NCBI RefSeq assembly: GCF_902499135.1
Contig: NZ_CABVPR010000015.1
Span: 32,445-96,444 of the forward strand
Reading direction: 5' to 3'
Source: Burkholderia dolosa
Lineage (GTDB): Bacteria > Pseudomonadota > Gammaproteobacteria > Burkholderiales > Burkholderiaceae
Length of the DNA: 64,000 nucleotides
The position numbers and the translations under genes were made by a program. Shown here one piece after another: positions 44,110 to 53,172 of the stretch. The notes under the pieces were generated by a model that was not told the DNA's origin, made no database searches, and saw nothing but the letters and a program-made list of their open reading frames with translations. Numbering within the stretch: position 1 is the stretch's first letter; every line of letters starts with the position of its first letter.

Positions 44110-44560
44110 CGATCGCTACGCACGCGGCTGGGACAAGCTGAAGGAAATCGACGGAGAAGCGGGCGAGCGCGTGATCGCCGCGCTCGCGCCGATCGCGCCG
44201 GACTTCGCCCGCATGGTGATCGAATTCCCGTTCGGCGACATCTACAGCCGCCCGCAGCTCGACCTGAAGTCGCGCGAGATCGCGACGATCGCCGCACTCG
44301 CCGCGCTCGGCAATGCGCAGCCGCAACTGAAGGTGCATATCGAGGCCGCATTGAACGTCGGCTGCACGCGCGACGAAATCGTCGAGGTGTTCATGCAGAT
44401 GGCCGTCTATGCGGGTTTCCCGGCTGCGCTCAATGCGCTGTTCGCCGCGCACGACGTGTTTCGGCAGCGCGATCGGCACGCCGACGCCGCCGACGCGGGC
44501 GATGCGCGCGATGCAGCACGCGACGCCGGCAGCCGCAGCGATGCCGCTCAGCCCGCGTGA
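44093..44560 (+). CDS. carboxymuconolactone decarboxylase-family protein
   Basis: 155 residues. CMD domain: AGERVIAALAPIAPDFARMVIEFPFGDIYSRPQLDLKSREIATIAALAALGNAQPQLKVHIEAALNVGCTRDEIVEVFMQMAVYAGFPAALNAL. The conserved His and Glu of the family are present (KVHIEAAL, DEIVEV), but not the CxxC of AhpD peroxidases. The last 30 residues are an Ala/Asp-rich repeat-like tail of no family value. Controlled with the MerR gene it overlaps; pairs of this sort often respond to electrophiles, but the substrate is unknown. Confidence 0.88.
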   Translation: MERLVDDRYARGWDKLKEIDGEAGERVIAALAPIAPDFARMVIEFPFGDIYSRPQLDLKSREIATIAALAALGNAQPQLKVHIEAALNVGCTRDEIVEVFMQMAVYAGFPAALNALFAAHDVFRQRDRHADAADAGDARDAARDAGSRSDAAQPA

Positions 44561-44608
44561 CGCGGCTCGCGCCGGCGCCGCGCAGCGGTCGATGCGGTCC
44601 ACGCATCG

Positions 44609-46528
44609 TCACGCGCGGTGCGGCGCGACGATCCGGTATTTCGCGATGCGCCGGTACAGCGTCGCGCGCGAGATGCCGAGCGCGCGTGCGGTCGCGTCCG
44701 GCCGCCAGCGGTGTGCGGTGAGCGCCGCGACGATGCGCCCGCGCTCGTCGTCGGGTAGCGCGCCGGCCGGATCGGCGCCGAGCTGCGCGGCAAACTCGGC
44801 CGGCAGGTCGCGCCGCGTCACGCGCGCGGCATCGCACACCGCGCACGCGTAGCGCAGCACGTTGCGCAGCTGCCGGACGTTACCGGGCCACGGATACGCG
44901 GCGAGCTGTTCGGCGAGCGCCGGGTCGAGCGTCAGCACGTGACCGGTCGCCTGCGCTTCGTCGGCGAACACGGCGGCGATCACGTCGCGCACGTCGGTGC
45001 GCTCGCGCAGCGGCGGCAGTTCGAACGTCGCGCCGCTCAGCCGGTAGTACAGATCCTCGCGGAACGTGCCGTCGGCGACCATCCGCGCGAGATCGCGGTG
45101 CGTCGCGCAAATCACGTCGAGGTCGACGCGCACCGGCGTATCGCTGCCGAGCGGTACGACCTCGCCGTCGGCGAGCACGCGCAACAGTCGCGTCTGCAGC
45201 GCGAGCGGCATGTCGCCGATTTCGTCGAGAAACAGCGTGCCGCCGTCGGCGAGCGCGATCTTGCCGCGCGCACCGTGCTTGCGTGCGCCGGTAAACGCGC
45301 CGGCCGCATAGCCGAACAGCTCGCTCTCGATCAACGCTTCGGGCAGCGCGCCGCAATTGACGGCGACGAACGGCCGCGTACGCCGCGCGCCCGCATCGTG
45401 AATCGCGCGGGCGAACACCTCCTTGCCCGCGCCGGTTTCGCCGAGCACGAGAATCGGCAGCCGCTTGCTCGCGACCCGCAGCGCGAGCTCGGCTTGCCGC
45501 GCGATGCGCGAGTCGCTGCTGTGCAGGAACGGCGTCAGCGCGCCGACGTCGCGCTGCGCGGCGCCCGGGCGGCGCGACGCCGTGCCTGCATCGCGCGCGG
45601 CCGCACGCCGCAGCGGCGCACGCAGCCGCGCATAGAGCGGTGCGCCGGTCGCGCGCAGCCGCAGCGCGACGATCGCATCGATCCGTGCGGCGTCGCGCAG
45701 CGGCAGGTCGGTCGCCTCGAAGACTTCGTCGATGTGGCGCGGCTCGCGCAGCGCGGGCAGCGCGTCGCGCGCATGCCGGTTCGCGGCGACGATGTTGCCG
45801 CACTCGTCGAACGCGATCAGCCATTCGGGCTGCGCTTCGACGTAGTGACGGTTCGCATGCCCGAACAGGATCCAGTGCTGCGCGGTGCTGTGCAGGAAAT
45901 AGCCGTCCTCGATCAGCGCCGCGCTTTGCCGTACCAGCTGATAGACGAGGCGCTGGCTGTCGCGGTTGTCCGGCGACTGGACCGCCGACGCGTCGAGCAC
46001 GCCGATCAGTTCGCCGGTCGGCGAGAAGATCGGCGCGGCGCTGCAGGTGAGCGTCGTGAACGCCGCGCGAAAGTGATCGGTCTTGTGCACGGTGATCGGC
46101 TCGAGATCGGTGAGCACGCTCGCGACGCCGCACGTGCCTTCCTCGCTTTCCGACCAGCACGAGCCGATGTGCAGCCCCGCGTGGCGAAAGTCGTGGCGGC
46201 GATCGCGGTCGATCCGGTAGTCGATCGTCACGCCGCGCGCGTCGGTCAGCATCACGCAGTAGTCGGCGACGCGGATCATGTCGTGCAGGCGCGTCAGGCA
46301 CTGGCCCGACGCGCGCAGGAATGCCTCTTCCTTGTCGCGTACTTCGCGCAGCTCGGCCGCGGTCAGCACGCGCGGACCGATCGTCGACGCGGGGTCGAGC
46401 CGGTAGCGCTCGAGCGAGCGCTGCCACGACGACACGAGGCGCTCGGAATCCGCCGGCGCGGGCAGGCGTCCGGCGAGCGCGCCGAGCACGCGGTCGGCGT
46501 GCTGGGCCTGGGGAACGGCGTAGGGCAT
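44609..46528 (-). CDS. acoR: sigma-54 activator of acetoin catabolism, AcoR-like
   Basis: 639 residues. N-terminal GAF-like sensor (about 70-200), AAA+ domain with Walker A GETGAGKE and the sigma-54 contact loop GAFTGA ([13 protein letters not shown]), Walker [15 protein letters not shown], and a C-terminal Fis-type helix-turn-helix ([34 protein letters not shown]). This order is that of AcoR. The start at 46528 begins MPYAVPQAQ; the longer frame adds 14 atypical residues. Divergent from the aco genes, whose promoter has a sigma-54 element, so it should activate them when acetoin is present. Confidence 0.93.
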   Translation of the reverse strand: MPYAVPQAQHADRVLGALAGRLPAPADSERLVSSWQRSLERYRLDPASTIGPRVLTAAELREVRDKEEAFLRASGQCLTRLHDMIRVADYCVMLTDARGVTIDYRIDRDRRHDFRHAGLHIGSCWSESEEGTCGVASVLTDLEPITVHKTDHFRAAFTTLTCSAAPIFSPTGELIGVLDASAVQSPDNRDSQRLVYQLVRQSAALIEDGYFLHSTAQHWILFGHANRHYVEAQPEWLIAFDECGNIVAANRHARDALPALREPRHIDEVFEATDLPLRDAARIDAIVALRLRATGAPLYARLRAPLRRAAARDAGTASRRPGAAQRDVGALTPFLHSSDSRIARQAELALRVASKRLPILVLGETGAGKEVFARAIHDAGARRTRPFVAVNCGALPEALIESELFGYAAGAFTGARKHGARGKIALADGGTLFLDEIGDMPLALQTRLLRVLADGEVVPLGSDTPVRVDLDVICATHRDLARMVADGTFREDLYYRLSGATFELPPLRERTDVRDVIAAVFADEAQATGHVLTLDPALAEQLAAYPWPGNVRQLRNVLRYACAVCDAARVTRRDLPAEFAAQLGADPAGALPDDERGRIVAALTAHRWRPDATARALGISRATLYRRIAKYRIVAPHRA

Positions 46529-46612
46529 GGTCGGCTCCGTACGGCGGGAAATTCGCTGTCCTTGTAGCACATCCGTTTCGCCGGATCACATTGCATCGCA
46601 GCACCCGCGCCG

Positions 46613-46632
46613 CGTGAGACGTTCGTCTCACG
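46613..46632. promoter_or_regulatory. probable AcoR upstream activating site 1
   Basis: Perfect 8-bp arms CGTGAGAC and GTCTCACG around a GTTC spacer, about 280 bp upstream of the sigma-54 element: a typical position for an enhancer-binding protein. A related dyad follows (next entry). Confidence 0.65.
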
Positions 46633-46644
46633 TTGATCCCGCCG

Positions 46645-46662
46645 GTCTCGCGCGATTGAGAC
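46645..46662. promoter_or_regulatory. probable AcoR upstream activating site 2
   Basis: GTCTC and GAGAC half-sites 8 bases apart; the right half reads TGAGACGCGC, which recurs at 46797-46806, giving a third, single half-site closer to the promoter. Confidence 0.45.
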
Positions 46663-46910
46663 GCGCGGTGCGGCACGCGACGCGGTCGCAACGAAACCCG
46701 GCAACGCCGCGCCGCATCGCGTTGCATGGGCGGCTGCACGCAACCGCGCCACTGCGCACCCGCATCGAAAACGCGCCGGCCGATGCGTCGGTCGTGTGAG
46801 ACGCGCACGCGATTTCGCCGTGCTCCGCACGGCCGCGCAGTCGAACGGCGCGCGCGTGCTTGTCCGCTGTGCCACGCTCGGCGCGGCTTTCCCGGCAATC
46901 GAACGCACGA

Positions 46911-46926
46911 TGGCACGCCGCTTGCA
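46911..46926 (+). promoter_or_regulatory. sigma-54 (-24/-12) promoter of the aco operon
   Basis: TGGCACG-N4-TTGCA is an exact match to the consensus TGGCACR-N4-TTGCW. It lies 119 bp before the acoX start and downstream of the activator sites. Confidence 0.92.
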
Positions 46927-47045
46927 GATATCGCGGCAAGCCGGGCGCCGTCGCGCCGGCGACGACGATCCGCGGCCCGACGATGGCCGCGGACGACAGA
47001 TACAGGGCCGGCCCACGCGCCGGCCCGATGGATGGAGACAAGCCT

Positions 47046-48104
47046 GTGACGACGCCCGTGACCGTCGGCGTGATCGCGAACCCCGCATCGGGACGCGACA
47101 TTCGCCGCCTGACGACGCATGCATCCGTTTTTCCGACGGCCGAGAAGGCGAACATGGTCGTGCGCCTGCTGGCCGGGCTCGGCGCGATGGGCGTCGAACG
47201 CGTGCTGACGCTGCGCGACAGGACGGGCATCGCGACGCTGCTGCTGCGCGCGCTCGACACGCACCGCGTGGTGTGTCCGCACGAGCGCTGGCCCGACGTC
47301 GAATTCGTCGACCTGCCGATCACCGACACCGTCGCCGATACGCATGCGGGCGCCGCGCACATGCGCCGGATGGACGTCGCGCTGATCGTCGTGCTCGGCG
47401 GCGACGGCACGCATCGCGCGGTGGCCGCGCATTGCGGCGCGACGCCGCTCGTCGCGCTGTCCACCGGCACCAACAACGCATTTCCCGAACATCGCGAGGC
47501 GACCGTCGCCGGCGTCGCGGCCGGGCTGGCGGCGACCGGCGCGGTGCCGGCCGACGTCGCGTTCGTCCGCAACAAGCGGCTCGTCGTGCGCTGCACGGCC
47601 GGCGCCGAGCCGGGGCGCGAGGAGATCGCGCTCGTCGACGTATGCGCCGCGCGGCAGCGCTTCATCGGCGCGCGCGCGATCTCGGGGCCCGACGACATCG
47701 ACACGCTGTATCTGACGTTCGCGGAGCCGGACGGCATCGGCCTGTCCGCGCTCGGCGGCGCGTGGGCGCCGTTTGCGCGCAGCGCGCCGCACGGACTCGC
47801 GATGCGTTTCGCCGGCGACGGCAAGGCGGCCGGCACGCCGCTCGTCGCGCCGATCGCGCCGGGCCGCGTCGATCGCGTCGTGATGCGCAGCTGCGAGCGT
47901 CTCGAGCCGGACGCATGGCATGCGATTCCGTTCGAGCACGGCACGCTCGCGTTCGACGGCGAACGCGAGATCGAAGTCGCGCGCGGCGACCGCTACGAAA
48001 TCTCGCTCGACTGGCACGGACCGCTGACGCTCGACGTCGGCCGCACGCTGCGCCACGCCGCGTCGCGGCAGCTGCTGCGCGACGTTCCGGCGTGGCGCGG
48101 CTGA
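47046..48104 (+). CDS. acoX: AcoX-type ATP-NAD kinase-like protein
   Basis: 352 residues from GTG at 47046, chosen for the GGAGACA eight bases upstream; an ATG six codons earlier has no ribosome site. NAD kinase-like fold: VGVIANPASGRDIRRL, the diphosphate loop VVLGGDGTHRAVA, and STGTNNAFPE. Position and length match AcoX of acetoin clusters in Cupriavidus/Burkholderia; its biochemical role is not established and acetoin cleavage does not need it in vitro. First gene of the operon. Confidence 0.85.
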   Translation: MTTPVTVGVIANPASGRDIRRLTTHASVFPTAEKANMVVRLLAGLGAMGVERVLTLRDRTGIATLLLRALDTHRVVCPHERWPDVEFVDLPITDTVADTHAGAAHMRRMDVALIVVLGGDGTHRAVAAHCGATPLVALSTGTNNAFPEHREATVAGVAAGLAATGAVPADVAFVRNKRLVVRCTAGAEPGREEIALVDVCAARQRFIGARAISGPDDIDTLYLTFAEPDGIGLSALGGAWAPFARSAPHGLAMRFAGDGKAAGTPLVAPIAPGRVDRVVMRSCERLEPDAWHAIPFEHGTLAFDGEREIEVARGDRYEISLDWHGPLTLDVGRTLRHAASRQLLRDVPAWRG

Positions 48105-48153
48105 ACGTGCCGGCGGGCACGCATCGCAATCCTCATCCACAGGAGACATTCCA

Positions 48154-48930
48154 ATGACCACCCCTCTCGACGGACAGGTCGCCATCGTCACGGGCGGCGC
48201 GCGCGGAATCGGCCGCGGCATCGCGCTGACGCTCGCCGGCGCGGGCGCCGACATTCTGCTGGCCGATCTGCTCGACGACGCGCTCGACGCGACCGCGCGC
48301 GAAGTGCGCGCACTCGGCCGCCGCGCGGCGGTCGCGAAGGTCGACGTCACGCAGGCGGTCCAGGTCGACGCGATGGTCGCGCAGGCGCTCGCCGAACTCG
48401 GCCGGCTCGACATCCTCGTCAACTGCGCGGGCGTGATCAGCATCCATCCGGTCGACGAGCTGAGCGAGCGCGACTGGGATTTCGTGATGGACGTGAACGC
48501 GAAGGGCACGTTCCTCGGCTGCCGCGCGGCGCTCGCGCATCTGAAGGCGCAGCGCAGCGGCCGGATCATCAACGTCGCGTCGATCGCCGGCAAGGAAGGC
48601 TTTCCGAATCTCGCGCACTACAGCGCATCGAAGTTCGCGGTCGTCGGCTTCACGAACGCGCTCGCAAAGGAGGTCGCGCGCGACGGCGTGACGGTCAACG
48701 CGATCTGCCCGGGCATCGTGCGCACGTACATGTGGGACCGGCTGTCGGACGAATGGAAGGCGGACGGCGAGTCGATCGACGCGTCGTGGCAGCGGCATCA
48801 GCTGACGCTGATTCCGCAGGGCCGCGCGCAGACGCCGGAGGACATGGGCCGGCTCGCGCTGTTCTTCGCGACGATGGACAACGTGACGGGCCAGGCCGTG
48901 AACGTCGACGGCGGCTTCACGTTCCACTGA
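48154..48930 (+). CDS. SDR oxidoreductase, probable butanediol/acetoin dehydrogenase
   Basis: 258 residues, classical SDR. NAD motif VTGGARGIGRGIAL, NNAG-like NCAGVISIH, catalytic Ser (INVASIAGKEG) and Tyr/Lys (YSASKFAVV). C-terminal TGQAVNVDGGFTFH. Within an acetoin operon the likely reaction is interconversion of 2,3-butanediol, acetoin or diacetyl, feeding acetoin to AcoABC. The exact substrate is inferred only from context. AGGAGACA precedes the ATG, as before other genes of this operon. Confidence 0.85.
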   Translation: MTTPLDGQVAIVTGGARGIGRGIALTLAGAGADILLADLLDDALDATAREVRALGRRAAVAKVDVTQAVQVDAMVAQALAELGRLDILVNCAGVISIHPVDELSERDWDFVMDVNAKGTFLGCRAALAHLKAQRSGRIINVASIAGKEGFPNLAHYSASKFAVVGFTNALAKEVARDGVTVNAICPGIVRTYMWDRLSDEWKADGESIDASWQRHQLTLIPQGRAQTPEDMGRLALFFATMDNVTGQAVNVDGGFTFH

Positions 48931-49027
48931 CGGCCGCGGCCGGCGACGCACCGGCCGCACCGTGCAATCCGTCGCTGCGGCGCGGCCGCGGCGGCATTCG
49001 CAGTCAGACACTACTCAGGAGACACAC

Positions 49028-50011
49028 ATGTCCGTTTCGACACAGCTCAGCAGGGACAAGCTGCTGGACGCGTATCGGCTGATGCGCACGATCCGCGAAT
49101 TCGAGGAGCGCCTGCACGTCGAGTTCGCGACCGGCGAGATACCCGGCTTCGTTCACCTGTATGCGGGCGAGGAGGCGTCCGCGGTCGGCACGATGATGCA
49201 CCTGGGCGTCGCCGACTACGTCGCGACGACGCACCGCGGCCACGGCCACTGCATCGCGAAGGGCGTCGACGTGCGCGGGATGATGGCCGAGATCTACGGG
49301 AAAAAGACCGGCGTCTGCCACGGCAAGGGCGGCTCGATGCACATCGCCGACCTGTCGATGGGAATGCTCGGCGCGAACGGGATCGTCGGCGCCGGCGGCC
49401 CGCTCGTGTGCGGCGCGGCGCTCGCGGCGAAGCACAGGAAGACCGGCGGCGTCGGCGTGTGCTTCTTCGGCGACGGCGCGTCGAACCAGGGTGTGATCTT
49501 CGAATCGATGAACCTCGCGTCGGTGTGGCGGCTGCCCGCGATCTTCGTCGCCGAGAACAACGGCTACGCGGAAGCGACGTCGTCGAGCTGGTCGGTCGCG
49601 ACCGACAACATCGCCGATCGCGCGAACGGCTTCGGGATGCCCGGCGTGATCGTCGACGGCTTCGACTTCTTCGCGGTGCACGAAGCGCTCGGCGAGGCGG
49701 TCGAGCGGGCGCGCAACGGCGGCGGCCCGACGCTCGTCGAGGTCAAGTTCTCGCGCTACTTCGGCCACTTCGAAGGCGACGCGCAGACCTATCGCGCGCC
49801 GGGCGAAGTGCAGAAGCTGCGCGACGAGAAGGATTGCCTGAAGCATTTCGAGGCGCGCGTCGTGCGGGCCGAAGCGCTGACGACCGACGAGCTGAGGGCG
49901 GTCGACGCGCAGGTGAAGGCGCTGATCGACGATTCGGTCGCGCAGGCGAAGGCCGCGCCGCTGCCCGATGCGGCCGATCTGCTGACCGACGTCTACGTGT
50001 CGTATCCGTGA
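49028..50011 (+). CDS. acoA: acetoin dehydrogenase E1 alpha
   Basis: 327 residues, E1-alpha of a 2-oxo acid dehydrogenase-like complex that cleaves acetoin into acetaldehyde and an acetyl group. ThDP motif GDGASNQG...FVAENN; FVHLYAGEEASAVGTMMHL and HRGHGHCIAKG with active-site His; GKGGSMHIAD. Start at 49028 behind AGGAGACACAC. Confidence 0.95.
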   Translation: MSVSTQLSRDKLLDAYRLMRTIREFEERLHVEFATGEIPGFVHLYAGEEASAVGTMMHLGVADYVATTHRGHGHCIAKGVDVRGMMAEIYGKKTGVCHGKGGSMHIADLSMGMLGANGIVGAGGPLVCGAALAAKHRKTGGVGVCFFGDGASNQGVIFESMNLASVWRLPAIFVAENNGYAEATSSSWSVATDNIADRANGFGMPGVIVDGFDFFAVHEALGEAVERARNGGGPTLVEVKFSRYFGHFEGDAQTYRAPGEVQKLRDEKDCLKHFEARVVRAEALTTDELRAVDAQVKALIDDSVAQAKAAPLPDAADLLTDVYVSYP

Positions 50012-50068
50012 GCGCCGCGTGACGCGCTGGCGGCCGATACGGCGAACCGAACATTCCAGGAGACAGAC

Positions 50069-51073
50069 ATGGCAAGGAAGATCACTTATTCGCAGGCGAT
50101 CAACGAGGCGCTCGCGCAGGAGATGGCGCGCGACGACAGCGTGATCGTGATGGGCGAGGACAATGCGGGCGGCGCCGGTGCGCCGGGCGAGGACGACGCG
50201 TGGGGCGGCGTGCTCGGCGTGACGAAAGGGCTGTTCCACAAGTTTCCGGGCCGCGTGCTCGACACGCCGCTGTCCGAAGGCGGCTACATCGGTGCGGCGG
50301 TCGGCGCGGCCGCATGCGGGATGCGGCCCGTTGCCGAGCTGATGTTCGTCGACTTCATGGGCGTGTGCTTCGACCAGATATTCAACCAGGCCGCGAAATT
50401 CCGCTACATGTTCGGTGGCAAGGCGGTGACGCCCGTCGTGATCCGCGCGATGTACGGCGCCGGGCTGCGCGCGGCGGCCCAGCATTCGCAGATGCTGACG
50501 TCGCTGTTCACGCACATTCCGGGGCTGAAGGTCGTGTGCCCGTCGACGCCGTACGACGCGAAGGGGCTGCTGATCCAGTCGATCCGCGACAACGATCCGG
50601 TGATCTTCCTCGAACACAAGCTGCTCTACACGCGCGAAGGCGACGTGCCGGAGGAGTCGTACGCGATCCCGTTCGGCGAGGCGAACGTCGTGCGCGACGG
50701 CGGCGACGCGACGATCGTCACGTACGGGCGGATGGTGCATCTCGCGACGGACGCGGCCGCGAAGCTCGCGAAGGACGGCATCCACGTCGACGTGATCGAC
50801 CTGCGCACGACGTCGCCGCTCGACGAGGAAACGATTCTCGAGAGCGCGGAGCGCACCGGGCGCGTGGTGGTCGTCGACGAAGCGAATCCGCGCTGCTCGA
50901 TCGCGACCGACATCGCCGCGCTCGTCGCGCACCGCGCGTTTCGTTCGCTGAAGGCGCCGATCGAGCTCGTGACCGCGCCGCATACGCCCGCGCCGTTCGC
51001 AGGCGTGCTCGAGGACCTGTACATCCCGTCTGCCGACGCGATCGCGCAGGCGGTACTGAAGACGAGGAGCTGA
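50069..51073 (+). CDS. acoB: acetoin dehydrogenase E1 beta
   Basis: 334 residues, transketolase-like beta subunit. MARKITYSQAINEALAQEMARDDSVIVMGEDNAGG is the usual N-terminus; LSEGGYIGAAVGAAACGMRPVAELMFVDFMGVCFDQIFNQAAKFRYMFGG and GLRAAAQHSQMLTSLFTHIPGLKVVCPSTPYDAKGLL are family hallmarks. Forms a heterotetramer with AcoA. AGGAGACAGAC upstream. Confidence 0.95.
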   Translation: MARKITYSQAINEALAQEMARDDSVIVMGEDNAGGAGAPGEDDAWGGVLGVTKGLFHKFPGRVLDTPLSEGGYIGAAVGAAACGMRPVAELMFVDFMGVCFDQIFNQAAKFRYMFGGKAVTPVVIRAMYGAGLRAAAQHSQMLTSLFTHIPGLKVVCPSTPYDAKGLLIQSIRDNDPVIFLEHKLLYTREGDVPEESYAIPFGEANVVRDGGDATIVTYGRMVHLATDAAAKLAKDGIHVDVIDLRTTSPLDEETILESAERTGRVVVVDEANPRCSIATDIAALVAHRAFRSLKAPIELVTAPHTPAPFAGVLEDLYIPSADAIAQAVLKTRS

Positions 51074-51077
51074 CACG

Positions 51078-52193
51078 ATGTCGATTCACATGATCACGAT
51101 GCCCAAGTGGGGGCTGTCGATGGAGCAGGGGCAGGTCAACGGCTGGCTGAAGGCGGTGGGCGAGCGCGTGACGAAGGGCGACGAGGTGCTCGACGTCGAG
51201 ACCGACAAGATCTCGTCGGGCGTCGAATGTCCGTTCGACGGCACGCTGCGCCGGCAGATCGCGCAGGAGGGCGATACGCTGCCGGTCGGCGCGCTGCTCG
51301 GCGTCGTGGCCGACGCCGATACGAACGATGCCGACATCGACGCGGCAATCGCCGCGTTTCAGCGCGATTTCACGCCGAGCGCGGCGTCCGACGAAGCGGC
51401 CGGCCCGCAGCCGGAGAAGGCGCAGATCGGCGGCCGCACGATGCGCTTCCTGAAGCTCGGCGACGGCAGCGGCACGCCGGCGGTGCTGATCCACGGCTTC
51501 GGCGGCGATCTGAACAACTGGCTGTTCAATCACGCGGAGCTTGCCGCGCACCGGCCCGTGTGGGCGCTCGATCTGCCCGGTCACGGCGAGTCGGGCAAGG
51601 CGGTCGACACGGGCAGCCTCGACGAGCTCGCCGACGCGGTGCTCGCGCTGCTCGACGTGCAGCAGGTCGATCGCGCGCATCTGATCGGCCATTCGATGGG
51701 CGGCGCGGTCGCGATGGCGGCGGCCGAGCGTGCGCCCGAACGGGTCGCGTCGCTGACGCTGATCGCGAGCGCCGGGCTCGGCGCGGAGATCAACCGCGAC
51801 TACATCGACGGCTTCGTCGCCGGCAACAGCCGCAATACGCTGAAGCCGCACCTCGGCGCGCTGTTCGCGGACAGCGCGCTCGTCACGCGGCAGCTCGTCG
51901 ACGATCTGGTCAAGTACAAGCGGCTCGAAGGCGTGCAGGTCGCGCTCGAGAAGATCGCGAACGCGGCGTTCGACGGCGCGACGCAGCGGCGCGTGTTCCG
52001 CGACCGGCTCGCATCGCTCGCGCCGCGCACGCTCGTGATCTGGGGCGAGCGCGATCAGGTGATTCCCGTGCAGCATGCGCGCGGCCTGCCGGATGGCGTG
52101 CGCACCGAGGTGATGGCCGGCAGCGGCCACATGGTGCAGATGGAAGCGGCCGCCGACGTGAATCGCGCGATCGTCGCGTTCCTCGGAGGCTGA
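51078..52193 (+). CDS. acoC: acetoin dehydrogenase E2 with alpha/beta-hydrolase fold
   Basis: 371 residues. N-terminal lipoyl domain (about 1-80) with lipoylated Lys in [12 protein letters not shown], then, instead of the usual catalytic acyltransferase core, an alpha/beta-hydrolase domain with the nucleophile elbow [10 protein letters not shown] and a late His (GSGHMVQME). This fused arrangement is typical of AcoC. Should transfer the acetyl group from lipoamide to CoA. Four bases after acoB. Confidence 0.93.
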   Translation: MSIHMITMPKWGLSMEQGQVNGWLKAVGERVTKGDEVLDVETDKISSGVECPFDGTLRRQIAQEGDTLPVGALLGVVADADTNDADIDAAIAAFQRDFTPSAASDEAAGPQPEKAQIGGRTMRFLKLGDGSGTPAVLIHGFGGDLNNWLFNHAELAAHRPVWALDLPGHGESGKAVDTGSLDELADAVLALLDVQQVDRAHLIGHSMGGAVAMAAAERAPERVASLTLIASAGLGAEINRDYIDGFVAGNSRNTLKPHLGALFADSALVTRQLVDDLVKYKRLEGVQVALEKIANAAFDGATQRRVFRDRLASLAPRTLVIWGERDQVIPVQHARGLPDGVRTEVMAGSGHMVQMEAAADVNRAIVAFLGG

Positions 52194-52195
52194 CG

Positions 52196-53161
52196 ATGAC
52201 CGCCGCGCCGGAACGACCCAGCCTCACGGCACTCGGCCAGCCGGGCGCGAGAAGCCGCGACAAGCTCGCGCGCATTCCGGTGCGCGTCGAGCCGGCCGCC
52301 GGCGCGGCGCTGCCGAAGCCGCCGTGGCTGCGCGCGCGGCCGATGATGAGCGCGGCGGTCGCCGACATGGCGTCCGTGTTGCGCACGCATCGGCTGCATT
52401 CGGTCTGCGAGGAGGCGATGTGCCCGAACATCGGCGAATGCTTCGCGCAGCGCACCGCGACGTTCATGATCATGGGCGGCCTGTGCACGCGCCGCTGTCC
52501 GTTCTGCGACGTCGCGCACGGACGTCCCGATCCGCTCGATCCGGACGAGCCGGCGCGGCTCGCGGACGCGGTCGCGGCGCTCGGGCTGCGCTACGTCGTG
52601 ATCACGTCGGTCGACCGCGACGATCTGCGCGACGGCGGCGCCGCGCATTTCGCCGCATGCATCGCGGCCGTGCGCGCGAGCGTGCCCGGCATCGGCGTCG
52701 AGGTGCTGACGCCCGATTTCCGCGGCCGCGTCGAGCGGGCGCTCGACGCGTTGTCAGCTGCGTGGCCGGACGTGTTCAACCACAACGTCGAGACGGTGCC
52801 GTCGCTGTATCGCGCGGCGCGGCCGGGCGCCGACTATCGCGGCTCGCTCGAGCTGCTCGCGCACGCGAAGGGCGCGCGGCCGACGCTCGTGACCAAATCG
52901 GGGCTGATGCTCGGCCTCGGCGAGCGCGACGACGAGGTGCGCGACACGATGCGCGATCTGCGCGCGCACGGCGTCGACGTGCTGACGCTCGGCCAGTATC
53001 TCGCGCCGTCCGCGCATCATCTGCCGGTGCGGCGCTACGTGAGCCCGGCCGAGTTCGACGCATGGCGCGCCGAAGGGCTCGCGCTCGGTTTTGCGGAAGT
53101 GGTCGCGGGGCCGCTCGTGCGCTCGTCGTATCACGCGGCCGACGTGCTGAGCGCGACGTAG
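52196..53161 (+). CDS. lipA: lipoyl synthase, acetoin-operon copy
   Basis: 321 residues, radical SAM enzyme. Inserts sulfur at C6 and C8 of octanoyl groups. Auxiliary cluster motif C-x4-C-x5-C ([14 protein letters not shown]), radical SAM motif C-x3-C-x2-C ([19 protein letters not shown]), and the C-terminal RSSYHA serine ligand are all present. GGAGG precedes the start, two bases past the acoC stop. Being last in the aco operon suggests it is dedicated to AcoC lipoylation; a housekeeping copy is expected elsewhere. Confidence 0.92.
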   Translation: MTAAPERPSLTALGQPGARSRDKLARIPVRVEPAAGAALPKPPWLRARPMMSAAVADMASVLRTHRLHSVCEEAMCPNIGECFAQRTATFMIMGGLCTRRCPFCDVAHGRPDPLDPDEPARLADAVAALGLRYVVITSVDRDDLRDGGAAHFAACIAAVRASVPGIGVEVLTPDFRGRVERALDALSAAWPDVFNHNVETVPSLYRAARPGADYRGSLELLAHAKGARPTLVTKSGLMLGLGERDDEVRDTMRDLRAHGVDVLTLGQYLAPSAHHLPVRRYVSPAEFDAWRAEGLALGFAEVVAGPLVRSSYHAADVLSAT

Positions 53162-53172
53162 CGGGCAGGGCG

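Larger units (their letters stand above)
46529..47045. other. 517-bp acoR-aco control region
   Basis: Non-coding DNA between acoR and the first aco gene. It holds the GAGAC/GTCTC dyads and the sigma-54 promoter listed separately. The open frames crossing it on either strand lack start signals. Confidence 0.75.

Noticed and set aside
44880-48593. 1237-codon minus-strand open frame across acoR, the aco control region, acoX and the SDR gene
   Set aside because: It is out of frame with acoR and antisense to two good genes, crosses a sigma-54 promoter, and encodes Arg-rich low-complexity sequence without a start signal.
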